Shown here: positions 35,172 to 46,409 of the stretch, piece by piece | Position numbering within the stretch: the stretch's first letter is position 1 | Layout: each line of letters starts with the position of its first letter | NCBI GenBank assembly: GCA_905221605.1 | Contig: CAJNDS010000125.1 | Location: 224,501 to 288,500, forward strand | DNA length: 64,000 nucleotides | Direction: 5' to 3' | Source: Symbiodinium natans | Lineage: Eukaryota; Sar; Dinophyceae; Suessiales; Symbiodiniaceae | The notes under the pieces: model-generated | What the model saw: only the letters and a program-made list of their open reading frames with translations | Told to the model about the DNA's origin: nothing | Database searches by the model: none | Translations under genes and position numbers: made by a program

Positions 35172-38100
35172 CGCCCGAGGCCTGGAGGGAGCCCGGAGCC
35201 TGGGCGCGGCGCTGCGGCGCTTCGGCCGGCTCCGGGAGCTGGACTTGAAAATGGGGAGCGCCGGCCTCGGCCGGGGAGCCCAGCAAGCAAGCACCTGTTG
35301 AAGGAATGCGTCAACGTGTCCGGCGGTGGGAGCACCGGCCATGGTCGAGAACCAAAGTGCAGAAAAGGTGGTGGACCAGTCATGCAGACAGAAGCTTCCG
35401 GAAAGTAGAACAACGAACCACGATCAACTTCCGTTGCCCCCGCAACAACACTGCCAGAGCATGCAAGGGCAAGGAGTGTTGAAGAGGGCCGCCAACCGTT
35501 CTTGAACCAAAAGGCTTTCGGCAGTCTCAGTGTTGGGGAGGTTTGCGTGATTCTGGGCATAATGAGGAGATTATCGGCGGTGAGTAGAAATTCAACAACT
35601 CTGATATCTGGACTTAGCGGTTGCGAAGTGCAGCCCTTGGTCAGACATGGGTGCCAAGAGGGGTGGGTGGAGTGCAGCGGCGCCAAGTGGACAGTGGAGC
35701 GTAGGATCCAAGGCAGAATGATTCACATGCGATTCTCATCGAAAGAACAAAAAAATGCCATGTGCAGCCTCAGAGGATTTGCTGCTTCCAAGTCAGCAGC
35801 CCACACTGCCCAGCATGTCGTGCAATCTCGGGCGATGACTATGTACAAGGTGCTCACGGGTTGCAGATGAGGGCGCGGTGGCGTGATGTCGTCATGCACA
35901 GCCTGAAAGTCCCTTTGTCGTTCTGCCTTTTGTAAGGTTTTGCATGCAAGCAACGGACGTCCCTATACAGCCGAGATAGTGGCGGCGCTTCAGCACTTGT
36001 CTATTGTATTCTGAAGCTGTTGAAACCGCCGTGGATCGGCGCAGCCGACTCGTCCAACAGTCGTGGACCGCCCAAATGCAGTATGGGCATCTGCCATCAT
36101 CTGCTAGTCAATGCAGCATGAGTATGCATGAGTCATTGCGGATGCCGGGGATGCAGGGATGTTTGGGGGAGCTGGACTTGGCGCCGAGGCGCTGAGGAAG
36201 CAGCCGCTCTGGCCGGCGCGCTCGCCCGCCTCCAGGAGCTGACCCAGCTGAAGCTCGGCTTAGGTGGCAATGCTGAGCTCGGCCGGGGGCCCCAGAGCAA
36301 AGGGCCATGGCCTTGAAAAGCTGAAGTTGGGGCAAGCCGGGCAACAACGGGCAGCATTTCGCAGAGATGCAATTTTGTGAGTAATGAGAATTTCGGAACT
36401 GCTGAAGACCTGACGCCGAGGCGCCGAGGGCTGGCGCTCGCTCGCAAAAGCCCTCGGCGGCCTCCCGAAGCTGGCGGCCCTGGAGCTTGGCCTTTGGGAA
36501 TGCAAGCTCGGCCGGGGGACCTGGAGAGCTGGGCCCGGGGAAGGCGAAGCAATCAAAGATCGCCGGGCCGAATTCTTGCCAGGCGATGCGAATGATGCAG
36601 CAAACTGCAATCCAGCAATGCTGAACTTAAAGTCGTTCTTGAACCAAAAAGCTAGCGGCTGCAGGGGCCACCGGGGTCCCGCACGCGCCCGCTCTGTTTT
36701 GGAGTGAGGTTTGCGTGATCTGGGCATAATGTGGAGATCATCCGCCGGGCAGTAGGAATCAACAACTCCGATTTTTGGACTTGGCGGTTGCCAAGTCCAG
36801 CCCTTGGTCGGAAAGGGATGCCAAGAGTGGGTGGGTGGATGCCAAGAGCGGGTGGAGTGAAGCTGCGCCAAGTTGTTGGAACGTAGCATCCCTCGGACAA
36901 AACAAAAGATCACGAATGGCAGCGTGCCACATGCAGCCTCGGAGGCTTTGCTGCGTCCAAGTCAGCAGTCCAAGTCATCAGTCCAAGTCATCAGCTCACA
37001 CTGCCCCCGCATGTCATTGCGGCCGTGCAATATCGTGCAGTGACGATTCTTTCAGGTGCCCAAGGCAGGAGGGGATAAATGGCCGTGGCGGATGCGGGTA
37101 TACGGGGATGTTTGGGGGAGCTGGACTTGGCGCCGAGGCGCGGAGGAGGCAGCCGCTCTGGCCGGCGCGCTCGCCCGCCTCCAGGAGCTGACTCAGCTGA
37201 CGCTCGGCTTGTATGGCAATGCTGAGCTCGGCCGGGGGCCCCAGAGCAGAGGGGCATGGTCTGGAAAAGCTGCAGGGGCGTTTGAGGGCGAAATTTGGGC
37301 AAACCAAGGGCATCATTTCGCAGAGATGCAACTTGTGAGTACTGAGAATTTCGGAACTGCTGAAGACCTGATGCCGAGGCGCCGAGGGCTGGCGCTCGCT
37401 GGCAGAAGCCCTCGGCAGCCTCCCGAAGCTGGCGGCCCTGGATCTTGATCTCGGCAACTGCAAGCTCGGCCGGGGGACCTGGAGAGCTGGGCGCGCCACG
37501 GGAAGTGAGAGGATCGTCGCGCCAAGCTCTCTGCACCCTTCATCGCTCCAGCGCTTGTGTGTCTGGCCTTGAACAGTTTGAGACGTGGTAATTGGCAGAG
37601 AATGCGGGAAATTAGCCTGTGTGATGAGGCGCGGGGGAAATCGGGGAAGAGATTGGGGGAGTTTCCTGAGCCTTTGAACCAAAATCGCCGATGAGAAGGC
37701 GAAGCAATCAAAGATCGCCGGGCCGAATTCTTGCCAGGCGATGCGAATGATGCAGCAAACTGCAATCCAGCAATGCTGAACTTAAAGCAGCCGAGCAAGA
37801 CAAGCGACCACCAGTCGTTCTTGAACCAAAAAGCTAGCGGCTGCAGGGGCCACCGGGGTCCCGCGCGCGCCCGCTCTGTTTTGGAGTGAGGTTTGCGTGA
37901 TCTGGGCATAATGTGGAGATCATCCGCCGGGCAGTAGGAATCAACAACTCCGATTTTTGGACTTGGCGGTTGCCAAGTCCAGCCCTTGGTCGGAAAGGGA
38001 TGCCAAGAGTGGGTGGGTGGATGCCAAGAGCAAGCTGCGCCAAGTTGTTGGAACGTAGCATCCCTCGGAGAAAACAAAAAAGATCACGACTCTGAGGCTT

Positions 38101-39229
38101 TGCTGCCTCCAATGGTCCAAAGGTGCTCAAGGGGTTCTGGCTTGCAGATGAGGGGCGGTGGCGTGACGTCGTCATGCATGTGCCGAAAGTCCCTTCGAAG
38201 TGCTGCCTTTGTGAGGTTTTTGTGATTTGCCAGCAGTGGACTTCCCTACACAGCCGAAAGACTGGCGGCGCTTCAGCACTTTGTGCTATTTACTGTAGTT
38301 TGGCGTGGATCGGCGCAGCCGACTCTTTGGAAGAGTCGTGGACCGCCCAAGGCAGTATGGGCATCTGCCAGCCAATGCAGCATGAATCATTGCGGATGGC
38401 CGGGGTGCGCGGATGTCGGGGGAGCTGGACTTGGTGCCGAGGCGCGGAGGAGGCAGCCGCTCTGGCCGGCGTGCTCGCCCGCCTCCAGGACCTGACTCGG
38501 CTGAAGCTCTACTTGAATTTCAACGATGAGCTCGGCCGGGGGCCCCAGGGCAGAGGGGCATAGTCTTGACAAGCTGCAGGGGCGTTTGAGGGCCAAGCAT
38601 GGGCAAGCAGGGGTCATCATTTGGCAGACATGCGATTTTGTGAGTATGGAGAATCTCGAGGCGCCGAGGGCTGGCGCTCGCTGGCAGAAGCCCTGCGATC
38701 CCTATCAATTTTTCACCTATGAAGCCTTCTTCACCCCCAAACGGATTTAAGAGAGAGAGGAGGAGCACCTGGAGGCCTGCGGTGAAGTGTGAAGGCTCGG
38801 CCAGCAGAAAAGGAGGATGCATCCGTTGCTTGCGCTTTGTGCCCAAGGCCTCCAAAGCTGCCTCGAGCTCGCGGGGGCACTCCGGCGGATCCCGGCGCTG
38901 GCCAAGCTGTGGGTCGACTTCTCATGCTGCATTTTGGGCAGCGGGGGCCCCGGAGTGACGAGACTAACGCTTTGAGGCCTCGGAAGCTCCAAATCCGATG
39001 CCCTCGAAGTCCCAAGCCATCCCAAGCCCGAACCCTATTAAATCCCTGTGCCCTCCTTGCAACACAAGGCCTGCATCTACACAGCCTCACCTCTCAGACC
39101 TCATCTTCCCATTCCCAGAGCTCCCTTCGACCCCCAAAGCGCTCCCCCCACCCAGGCGACGAGGAGAAAGCGGAGCTGCGTGCGGCCCTGGAGGCACTGC
39201 CAGCGGCCGACAAGGAGATCCATGTCTGA
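35172..39229 (+). CDS. leucine-rich repeat exons, copy A (3' end of the NLR-like locus)
   Basis: RNI-type LRRs, one repeat per exon. First: 35,172-35,300 (EGARSLGAALRRFGRLREL). Then alternating exon types. Type A (GAEEAAALAGALARLQELTQ then LKLxLxxN-x-LGRG): 36,188-36,297, 37,137-37,246, 38,441-38,550. Type B (GAEGWRSLAEALGSLPKLAA then LxLxLxxCKLGRGTW): 36,420-36,532, 37,378-37,490, and a truncated one at 38,660-38,700. A terminal type follows at about 38,840-38,940 (CLELAGALRRIPALAKLWV). The last exon (about 39,156-39,229, EEKAELRAALEALPAADKEI) ends in TGA at 39,227. Each exon starts after a CCGAG and keeps its frame in every copy, which argues for selection. Introns between repeats are also duplicated (GAACCAAAA...GCTAGCGG blocks at 35,500, 36,643 and 37,822, period about 1.15 kb). 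LRRs would be the ligand-sensing end. Confidence 0.7.
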
Positions 39230-40720
39230 GCCGAGGCCTGGAGGTGGGGGGGGGGGTTGGGGGGGGGGTGGGGGTGGATCCAGGCAGTTTAGGGGGCTTC
39301 GGGCGCTCATAGCCGAGTTCTGAGTATGGTCTAAGGCTATGGTCGAAGGCTTTGGCTGGAGACGTTGGGATGTGCAGATTTGGGGCAACATGTGGGGGGT
39401 GGGTTTGAGGAGGAAGCTGCGTGCCTCAAGGGATTGTGCAGGCGCGCGCGCCAGATCAAGGGGCAGGAAGAAAGCTGTCACAGAGCCCTCGCCAACTTGC
39501 CAATTGAACCAAGATGATACCTTTTTTGCTCGCCTACATTGAATCTTCTGCACTCCGAACCCTACGCTGCTCTGACCTTATGATGTTTAAGGCCACGCGC
39601 TAAGTGATCGTACCCCAAACCCCAGAACGGGGTGGGGGAAGGGCCAGCCCCCAAGTCCCAGAAGACAGCCCAATCCCCGCAGCCCGGAGCACCTCAACGG
39701 TCCCGGGTTTAGGGTTTAGGGTTTAGGGTTTAGGGTTTAGGGTTGGGGGTTCATGGGGGGTAGGTACCTAGGGAAGCTTAGAGGGGCCTTAGGGGAGGAG
39801 TGGGGAGTATGAGAGAAACCTTGGGTTGCATACCCCCCCCCCTTGAACCGCCCTCCCTTAAGAACTCTAGAACTGCAGCCATTCACAGGCCGAACTTCTC
39901 CATCCTCCTCGATTCCGGGAGCACATAAGCCGAGAAACTCAGGCACCGGTTTAGGGTTTAGGGTTTAGGGTTTAGGGTTTAGGGTTTAGGGTACATAGAT
40001 TTAGACTACCCTGCGGCTCCCGGCCACTTCTGCCCTGAGGGCTTTGTAGGGTGCCTGCGGGTGTTTGGGGTATATAGGGTTGATGGTTTTTTGTTGGGGT
40101 TTCCTGGCGTTCCTAGGGCTTAGAGGGTTCATAGGGGCTTCAAAATCAGGGTGTGTAGGGTATGCAGGCAACCTAGCGACTGTGTACGGTTACAGCGACT
40201 GGGAGAGCTGAGATTGTGGATGGTCGAGGTGTCACGGATCAGGCTTCGTGTGCGGTATCTGGGCCGGGGGTTTGTAGGGTTTGCACAAAAGCGGTTTCTA
40301 GGGCTTCTCGGGTCACATGTTTTTGGCTTTAACCCTAAGCCCTTCTTTGGGTGATCTTTCCCTTCAAGAAGTGCGATTCTAGGTTTTCCATTCCAAACAA
40401 GGGCCAGGGGCCAGTAGCCCACACGCAGCTCTACAGTTCTCACTTGGGGGTTTACGATATTAGGGTACCTTATTGGGGTCCTGATGATAAGGGGATCCTA
40501 CGATTTGGGGGTTTACATGAGGGGGTCCCGTATTTTCGTAAAAGCCCACTTCTTTCCCTTGGCTTCTTTCAACGACAGGCTTGAGGTTCCTGGCCCTGCC
40601 CTGGTTTCCCTCAAGGGGTTTCGCTTTCCTCTGCTAGGATGTTCGGGGTACATCTAACCCTCTAAGTAAGTTGTAGGTACGGTTCTGATTGGGCTTAGAA
40701 GTACCCATGAACCTGCAAGA
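39230..40720. other. intergenic or 3' region with telomere-type arrays and one exon-like frame
   Basis: After the TGA a block shared with the second LRR copy continues (TGAGCCGAGGCCTGG at both stops). A frame ending at TAA 39,601 (AYIESSALRTLRCSDLMMF then KATR) resembles the frame at 45,806 (LVQLRGPDVLVLKAMRE), so it may be a further coding exon of the same duplicated gene. TTTAGGG arrays lie at 39,705-39,745 and 39,950-39,992. Confidence 0.4.
40443..40549. mobile_element. MITE-like element, GGGGGTTTACGAAA family, copy 2
   Basis: Left end CTTGGGGGTTTACGATAT, right end TATTTTCGTAAAAGCCCA in inverted orientation, about 107 bp. Diverged relative of 4,798-4,908. Lies between the two LRR copies. 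Confidence 0.55.
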
Positions 40721-41811
40721 GCGAGCGACCACCAGTCGTTCTGGAACCAAAAGGCTGGCGGCAGGCTCAGGGGTCACGGGGTCCAAAACGCCCGCTCTGT
40801 TTTGGAGTGAGGTTTGCGTGATCTGGGCATAATGTGGAGATCATCCGCCGGGCAGTAGGAACCAACAACTCCGATTTTTGGACTTGGCGGTTGCCACGTG
40901 CCGTCAGAAATGGATGCCAAGCAGCCTCAGAGGCTTTGCTGCCTCCAAGTCAGCAGCCCACACTGCGGTAACGCTGAGAAATATCGTGCAGTGATGATTG
41001 TACAAGGTGCTCAGGGGAAAACGTTGGTCTGGGTTGAAGACGCCTTGGAAGTTTTGCCTTTGTGAGTTTTTGTGAGGTATACAGCCGAGATAGAGCACTT
41101 TTCTTTTGCATCCTCAAACAGCTGAAAGCGCCGTGGATCTGCGCAGCCGACTCTTTGGAAGAGTCGTGCACCGCCCAAATACAGTAATGGGCATCTGCCA
41201 TCATCTGCCTGTCAATGCAGCATGAGTCCTTGCGGATGCCGGGGATGCGATGTTTGGAGAGCCTCGGTGCCGAGGCGCGGAGGAAGCAGCCGCTCTGGCC
41301 GGCGCGCTCGCCCGGCTCCAGGAGCTGACTCAGCTGAAGCTCTACTTGAGGTCCAACGATCAGCTCGGCCGGGGGCCCCAGGGCAGAGGGGCATGGTCTT
41401 GAAAAGCTGCAGGGGTGTTTGAGGGTGAAGCTGGGGCAAGCAGAAAGCAGAGGGCATCACTTGGCAGAGATGCAATTTTGTGAGTAATGAGAATCTCGGA
41501 ACTGCTGAAGACCTGATGCCGAGGCGCCGAGGGCTGGCGGTCGCTGGAAGCGCTCGGCGGCCTCCCGAAGCTGGCGGCGCTGGAGCTTGATCTCACTGAA
41601 TGCATGCTCGGCCGGGGGACCTGGAGAACTATGCGAGACGGGTGGTATGATCCAGAGGATCATCGCGCCAAGCTCTCCGCTTGTGCATCTGCCCTGAACA
41701 GTCTGAGACAGGTGGGTGGCAGGGAATCCAGGGAATTAGCGTGTGTGATGAGGCGCGGGAAAAGTCGGGGAAGAGATCGGGAGTTTCCTTCGTGTTGAAC
41801 CAGAATGGCCA

Positions 41812-41899
41812 CCCTAAACCCTAAACCCTACACCCTAAACCCTAAACCCAAAACCCTAAACCCAAAACCCAAAACCCTAAACCCTACACCCTAAACCCG
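41812..41899 (+). repeat. short CCCTAAA/CCCAAAA array
   Basis: About 12 units with CCCTACA and CCCAAAA variants, inside LRR copy B and absent from the equivalent place in the neighbouring module at 43,420. Confidence 0.85.
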
Positions 41900-42000
41900 A
41901 CGGCGAAGGGCGAAGAGGTCCCGTGTTTGGTTCGAATTGCACAAAAGGCAGTCCGAGATGACCGGGCCGTGTTTTTTGACAGGCGATGCTAGTTAGCTCA

Positions 42001-42113
42001 GAGGGTCCATTTGTAGTACTGCTATGGAATTGGGTACCCCAAAACCCTACTTAGTATGGTTTTTGGATGTTTTTGGGTACCTAATTCCATAGTAGTAATA
42101 CACATGGACCCTC
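42001..42113. mobile_element. MITE with 43-bp terminal inverted repeats, inserted in LRR copy B
   Basis: Ends are GAGGGTCCATTTGTAGTACT and the inverted partner (AGTAATACACATGGACCCTC); arms of about 43 bp match with about five to six changes around a short loop. The paralogous introns at 43,505, 36,590 and 37,742 lack it (GGCGATGC directly followed by the GATGCAGCAAACTGC-type sequence), so it is an insertion after the duplication. CTCA occurs at both ends, a possible target duplication. Confidence 0.8.
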
Positions 42114-45100
42114 AGGGTAATGATGCTGCAAACGGCAATGGAGCAAGGCTGAGCTTGAAGCAGCCGAGCAAGACAAGCGACCGCCCAGCGTTCTTGAACC
42201 AAAAGGCTGGCGGCAGGCGAAGGCGTCACTGGGTCCAAAACGCCCGCTCTTTTCTTTTTGGGGGGTGAGGTTTGGGTGATCTGGGCATACTGTGGAGATC
42301 ATCGGCAGCACAGTAGGAATCAACAGCTCCGGTTTTTGGACTTGTCAGTTGCCAAGTCCAGCTCTTGGTCAGAAAGGATTGCCAAGAGGGGGTGGGTGGA
42401 GTGAGGCTGGGCCAAGTAGCTGGAACGTAGAATCCAAGGCAGACTGCATGTGATTCTCGGAGAGAGAACGAAAAGATCACGAATGGCAGCGTGCCATGTG
42501 CAGCCTCAGAGGCTTTGCTGCCTCCAAGTCAGCAGCCCACACTGCGGTAACACTGAGAAATATCGTGCTGTGATGATTGTACAAGGTGCTCAGGGGAAAA
42601 CGTTGGTCTGGGTTGAAGACGCCTTGGAAGTTTTGCCTTTGTGAGTTTTTGTGAGGTATACAGCCGACATAGAGCACTTTTCTTTTGTATTCTCAAACAG
42701 TTGAAAGTGCCCTGGATCTGCGCAGCCGACTCTTTGGAAGAGTCGTGGACTGCCCAAATACAGTAATGGGCATCTGCCATCAACTGCCGGTCAATGCAGC
42801 ATGAGTCCTTGCGGATGCTGGGGATGCGATGTTTGGAGAGCCTTGGTGCCGAGGCGCGGAAGAAGAAGCCGCTCTGGCCGGCGCGCTCGCCCGCCTCCAG
42901 GAGCTGACTCAGCTGAAGCTCTACTTGAGGTCCAACGATCAGCTCGGCCGGGGGCCCCAGGGCAGAGGGGCATGGTCTTGAAAAGCTACAGGGGCGTTTG
43001 AGGGTGAAGCTGGGACAAGCAGAAAGCAGAGGGCATCACTTGGCAGAGATGCAGGTTGTGAGTAATGAGAATCTCGGAACTGCTGATGACCTGATGCCGA
43101 GGCGCCGAGGGCTGGCGGTCGCTGGAAGCCCTCGGCGGCCGCTGGAAGCCCTCGGCGGCCTCCCGAAGCTGGCGGCGCTGGAGCTTGATCTCACTGAATG
43201 CATGCTCGGCCGGGGGACCTGGAGAACTATGCGAGACGGGTGGTATGATCCTAGAGGATCATCGCGCCAAGCTCTCCGCTTCTGCATCTGCCGTGAACAG
43301 TTTGAGACAGGTGGGTGGCAGGGAAAATGCAGGGGATTACTGTAGCGTGTGTGATGAGGCGCGGGAGAAGTCGGGGAAGAGATGGGGCGTTTCCTGAGCG
43401 TTGAACCAGAACGGCCGATGAGAAGGCGAAGAACGACGAGGTCCCCTGTTGGTTCGATATGCACAAAAGCAATCCGAGATCACCGGGCCGTATTTTCGCC
43501 AGGCGATGCTAACTAATTGATAATGCTGCAAACTGCAATCAAGCATTGCTGAACTTTGAGCAGCCGAGCGAGCGACCACCAATCGTTCTTGAGCCAAAAG
43601 GCTGGCGGGGGGCTCAGGGGTCACGGGATCCAAAGCGCCCGCTCTGTTTTGGGGTGAGGTTTGCGTGATCTGGGCATAATGTGGAGATCATCGGCCGCAC
43701 AGTAGGAATCAACAACTCGGATACCTGGATCTGGCGGTTGCCACGTGCCGTCAGAAATGGGATGCCAAGAGGGGGTGGGTGGAGTCAAGCTGAATGCAAT
43801 GTCGGCCGGCGGACCTGGAGAGCTGGGCGGGCCAGGGGGAGGGGTTGCTTCAGTACTGCCGAGGCGCGGAGGAGGCAGCCGCTCTGGCCGGTGTGCTCGC
43901 CCGCCTCCAGAAGCTGACTCGGCTGAAGCTCAATTTATGGCAAAACGATCAGCTCGGCCGGGGGCCCCAGAGCAGAGGGGCATGGTCTTGAAAAGCTGTA
44001 GGGGCCTTTGAGTTTGGGCACGCAGGGGGCATCCTTTTTCGCAGAGAAGCAACTTGTGAGTAATGAGAACTTCGGAACTGCTGAAGACCTGATGCCGAGG
44101 TGCCGAGGGCTGGCGGTCGCTGGCAGAAGCCCTCGGCGGCCTCCCGAAGCTGGCGGCGCTGGGGCTTGATCTCCGTGAGTGCAAGCTCGGCAGGGGGACC
44201 TGGAGAGCTATTCGAGACGGGGTGGTCCATGCTTTCTGCACCCTACATCGCTCCAGCACTTGTGCATCTGCCCTGAACAGTTGCGAGGTGGGGAAGATTG
44301 CATGCCCCGCACCCCCTATATGAATAGCTTTTGCACTTGGGGTTCTTCCAACTTTGTGTGCTCTGGGATGTTGACTGTCTTCAGCGACCTCTCACGGCTC
44401 TCAAGCCTGAAAGTGAGCATACCCTTGAGGTTGTGCACAAGGTATCGAACTCAATGGAAGGGCACTTGACATCAAACGTGGTTGCGCGAGAGTTAGCCTC
44501 AAAGGCACTGATGACATCTGCAACACATGCAGCAGTGTCGATGTCGTTCGATGCGAACAACGATAAGGGAGCGTGTTGGTAATCCAACGAGGCTCCTGAG
44601 CGATCGCCCGACCTTCCAGCGTGGGCTTGCGAAGTTTAATGAGCTGTCGTTGTCCAACGAGTATGTGGAGTCAGCCTCATTGAACAAGCACGTTGCAAAG
44701 TCACAAACACGGGGATGTATAGAAAAGTCACATGGCGAATGGGTCGTTGTGGAGCGAGAGGGTCGAGGGTTTCATCGCTGTGCCGAGGTGCAGAGGAGGC
44801 GATTGCCCTGGCCGGCGCCTTGGGCAACTTGGCGGAGCTCCGGGAGCTGAAGCTCAACTTGTTCGACAACCAGATCGGCCCGGGGGCCCGGAGTGGGAAA
44901 AGAAGTGAGAGGAGGAGCGCCCGAAACCTTTGCAGTGAAGGCTCACCCAGCAGAAACAGGAGGAAGACCCGCGCGTTGCGTTGCGCTTCTGTGCCCTCCA
45001 GGCCTCCAGGGCTGCCTCGCGCTCGCGGGGGCTCTCCGGCGGCTCCCGGCGCTGGCCAAGCTGTACGCCGACTTCCGACGGTGCGTGGGCCGGGACTCCC

Positions 45101-45338
45101 GGGGCGACGGGGCTAACGCTCTGAGGCGCCGAGCTGAAATGAGCTCCGAAAGCCGGGGGGGGGCTTGCCCCCCAAAAAGTCCTCCCCCCAAAAACACCTC
45201 CGAGCACCCGCTTCAACAAATCCGATGCCCTCGAAGAAGCCATCCGAAGCCTCCCCAAAAAATCCCTGGTGCTCCCAAAGCCTGTACTTGCTCCGTGCAG
45301 TATCAAGCCCGGCCACACCTCTCAGACCTCATCTTCTG

Positions 45339-45575
45339 AACCCTAAACCCTAAACCCTAAACCCTAAACCCTAAACCCTAAAATGGCCCTAAACCCTAAA
45401 CCCTAAACCCTAAACCCTAAACCCTAAACCCTAAACCGAGGCAGGGAGTAGAAAGCGGAGCTCCGCACAGCCGAGGAGACCATCGAGCTCTGAGCCGAGG
45501 CCTGGGGGTCTGCGGAGGGGAGGGGGGGGTTTAGGGTTTAGGGTTTAGGGTGTAGGGTTTAGGGTTTAGGGTTAA
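45339..45575. repeat. facing telomere-type arrays around the last LRR exon
   Basis: CCCTAAA units 45,339-45,437, then the exon ending in TGA at 45,493, then TTTAGGG units 45,529-45,575. Confidence 0.9.
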
Positions 45576-45805
45576 GAATGTAGGAGGGGTTAAGGGAGAA
45601 CTGGCGAGTTCAGGGTATGCAGGGCTTCAGCGGCTTAGGGCATAAGATGTTTTGGAGTTTGCAGAGTTTAGGGTTTGGGGGGACTTTGGGATGGTATGGG
45701 TTTGGGTGAATGTGGTTGGTTCACGAGGAAGCTGTAAGTAAGTCGAGCAAAGATCTTGTCAGCTCAAATCAAGAAGCTGTCGCCGCCCCCAACACTTGAA
45801 CAAGC

Positions 45806-45893
45806 ATGGAACCGTTTCGTTCCCACTTGGTTCAGCTGCGTGGCCCTGACGTCTTGGTGTTGAAGGCCATGCGGGAAACTATGGCACCCCACA
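45806..45893 (+). CDS. coding-like start exon, unknown protein
   Basis: ATG at 45,806 opens MEPFRSHLVQLRGPDVLVLK then AMRETMAP, after which the sequence turns into CCCAAGCCTC-type repeats. Composition is protein-like and it resembles the frame at about 39,530-39,600, so it may belong to the duplicated LRR unit rather than be a separate gene. Confidence 0.4.
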
Positions 45894-46144
45894 CCCCAAG
45901 CCTCAAACCCAAGCCCACAACACCCAATACCCTACGAACCCAAAACCTTCCCTTTTGAGCCGTACGCTTTGGGGTTTAAGAGGGTTTAGGGTTGAGGGTT
46001 TAGGGGGGGGGGGGAGTTTGGGGTTTAGGGTTTAAGGTTTAGGGGTGCAGTCTGGGAGTGGTGTTTTCCTTTGGAGGCTGTTCCTGGCTACGTTTAGGGT
46101 CCGGGTCGTCTTGTTGTTGGATGATCGCAGTTTGAGGTGCAATG

Positions 46145-46172
46145 TGGGGGGGGGGGGGGGGGGGGGGGGGGC
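46145..46172 (+). repeat. poly-G run of about 27
   Basis: Uninterrupted G run; length is unreliable in sequencing. Confidence 0.9.
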
Positions 46173-46409
46173 GGGGGGCACCCTTAGGAAACCCTCGGTG
46201 GTGTTCCCGTCTCGTTGAAGCTGCTTCCTCCTCCATAGTTCTCGCTTCTCGCTTCTTTTCTTTTTCGGCGAAGGTGATCGGAGAGGGCGGCCAACCTGAT
46301 ATCCGCAGCAGGTGCCCGCTGGCTGTGCGGGGACTGGTCATCGCAACACTGAGGATACTGAGACGCGCAGCCGCTCTAAGAGGTTCTCCTCTCCTTCAGC
46401 CAGCCGGAA

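Larger units (their letters stand above)
40730..45493 (+). pseudogene. tandem duplicate of LRR exons, copy B (probably partly decayed)
   Basis: Repeats the module order of copy A: intron block (40,742, 42,197, 43,591), then type A and type B LRR exons. Type A: 41,274-41,386, 42,853-42,966, 43,863-43,975 and a divergent 44,787-44,895 (GAEEAIALAGALGNLAELRE). Type B: 41,523-41,632 (one codon shorter), 43,101-43,235 (broken), 44,099-44,212. A terminal LRR (about 45,000-45,110, CLALAGALRRLPALAKLYAD) and a last exon ending in TGA at 45,491 match copy A at 38,840 and 39,156. Damage: a 20-bp tandem duplication shifts the frame in the 43.1 kb exon, and the last exon has TAG where copy A has GAG, unless splicing starts just after that TAG. 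All type A exons are open. It could be an alternative 3' end of the upstream gene or an expressed neighbour. A non-duplicated open piece (44,340-44,580, HKVSNSMEGHLTSNVVAREL) lies inside. Confidence 0.6.

Noticed and set aside
36260-38175. Large minus-strand ORFs over the LRR exons
   Set aside because: Shadows of the GC-rich plus-strand LRR exons; only the plus frames give LRR consensus in every copy.
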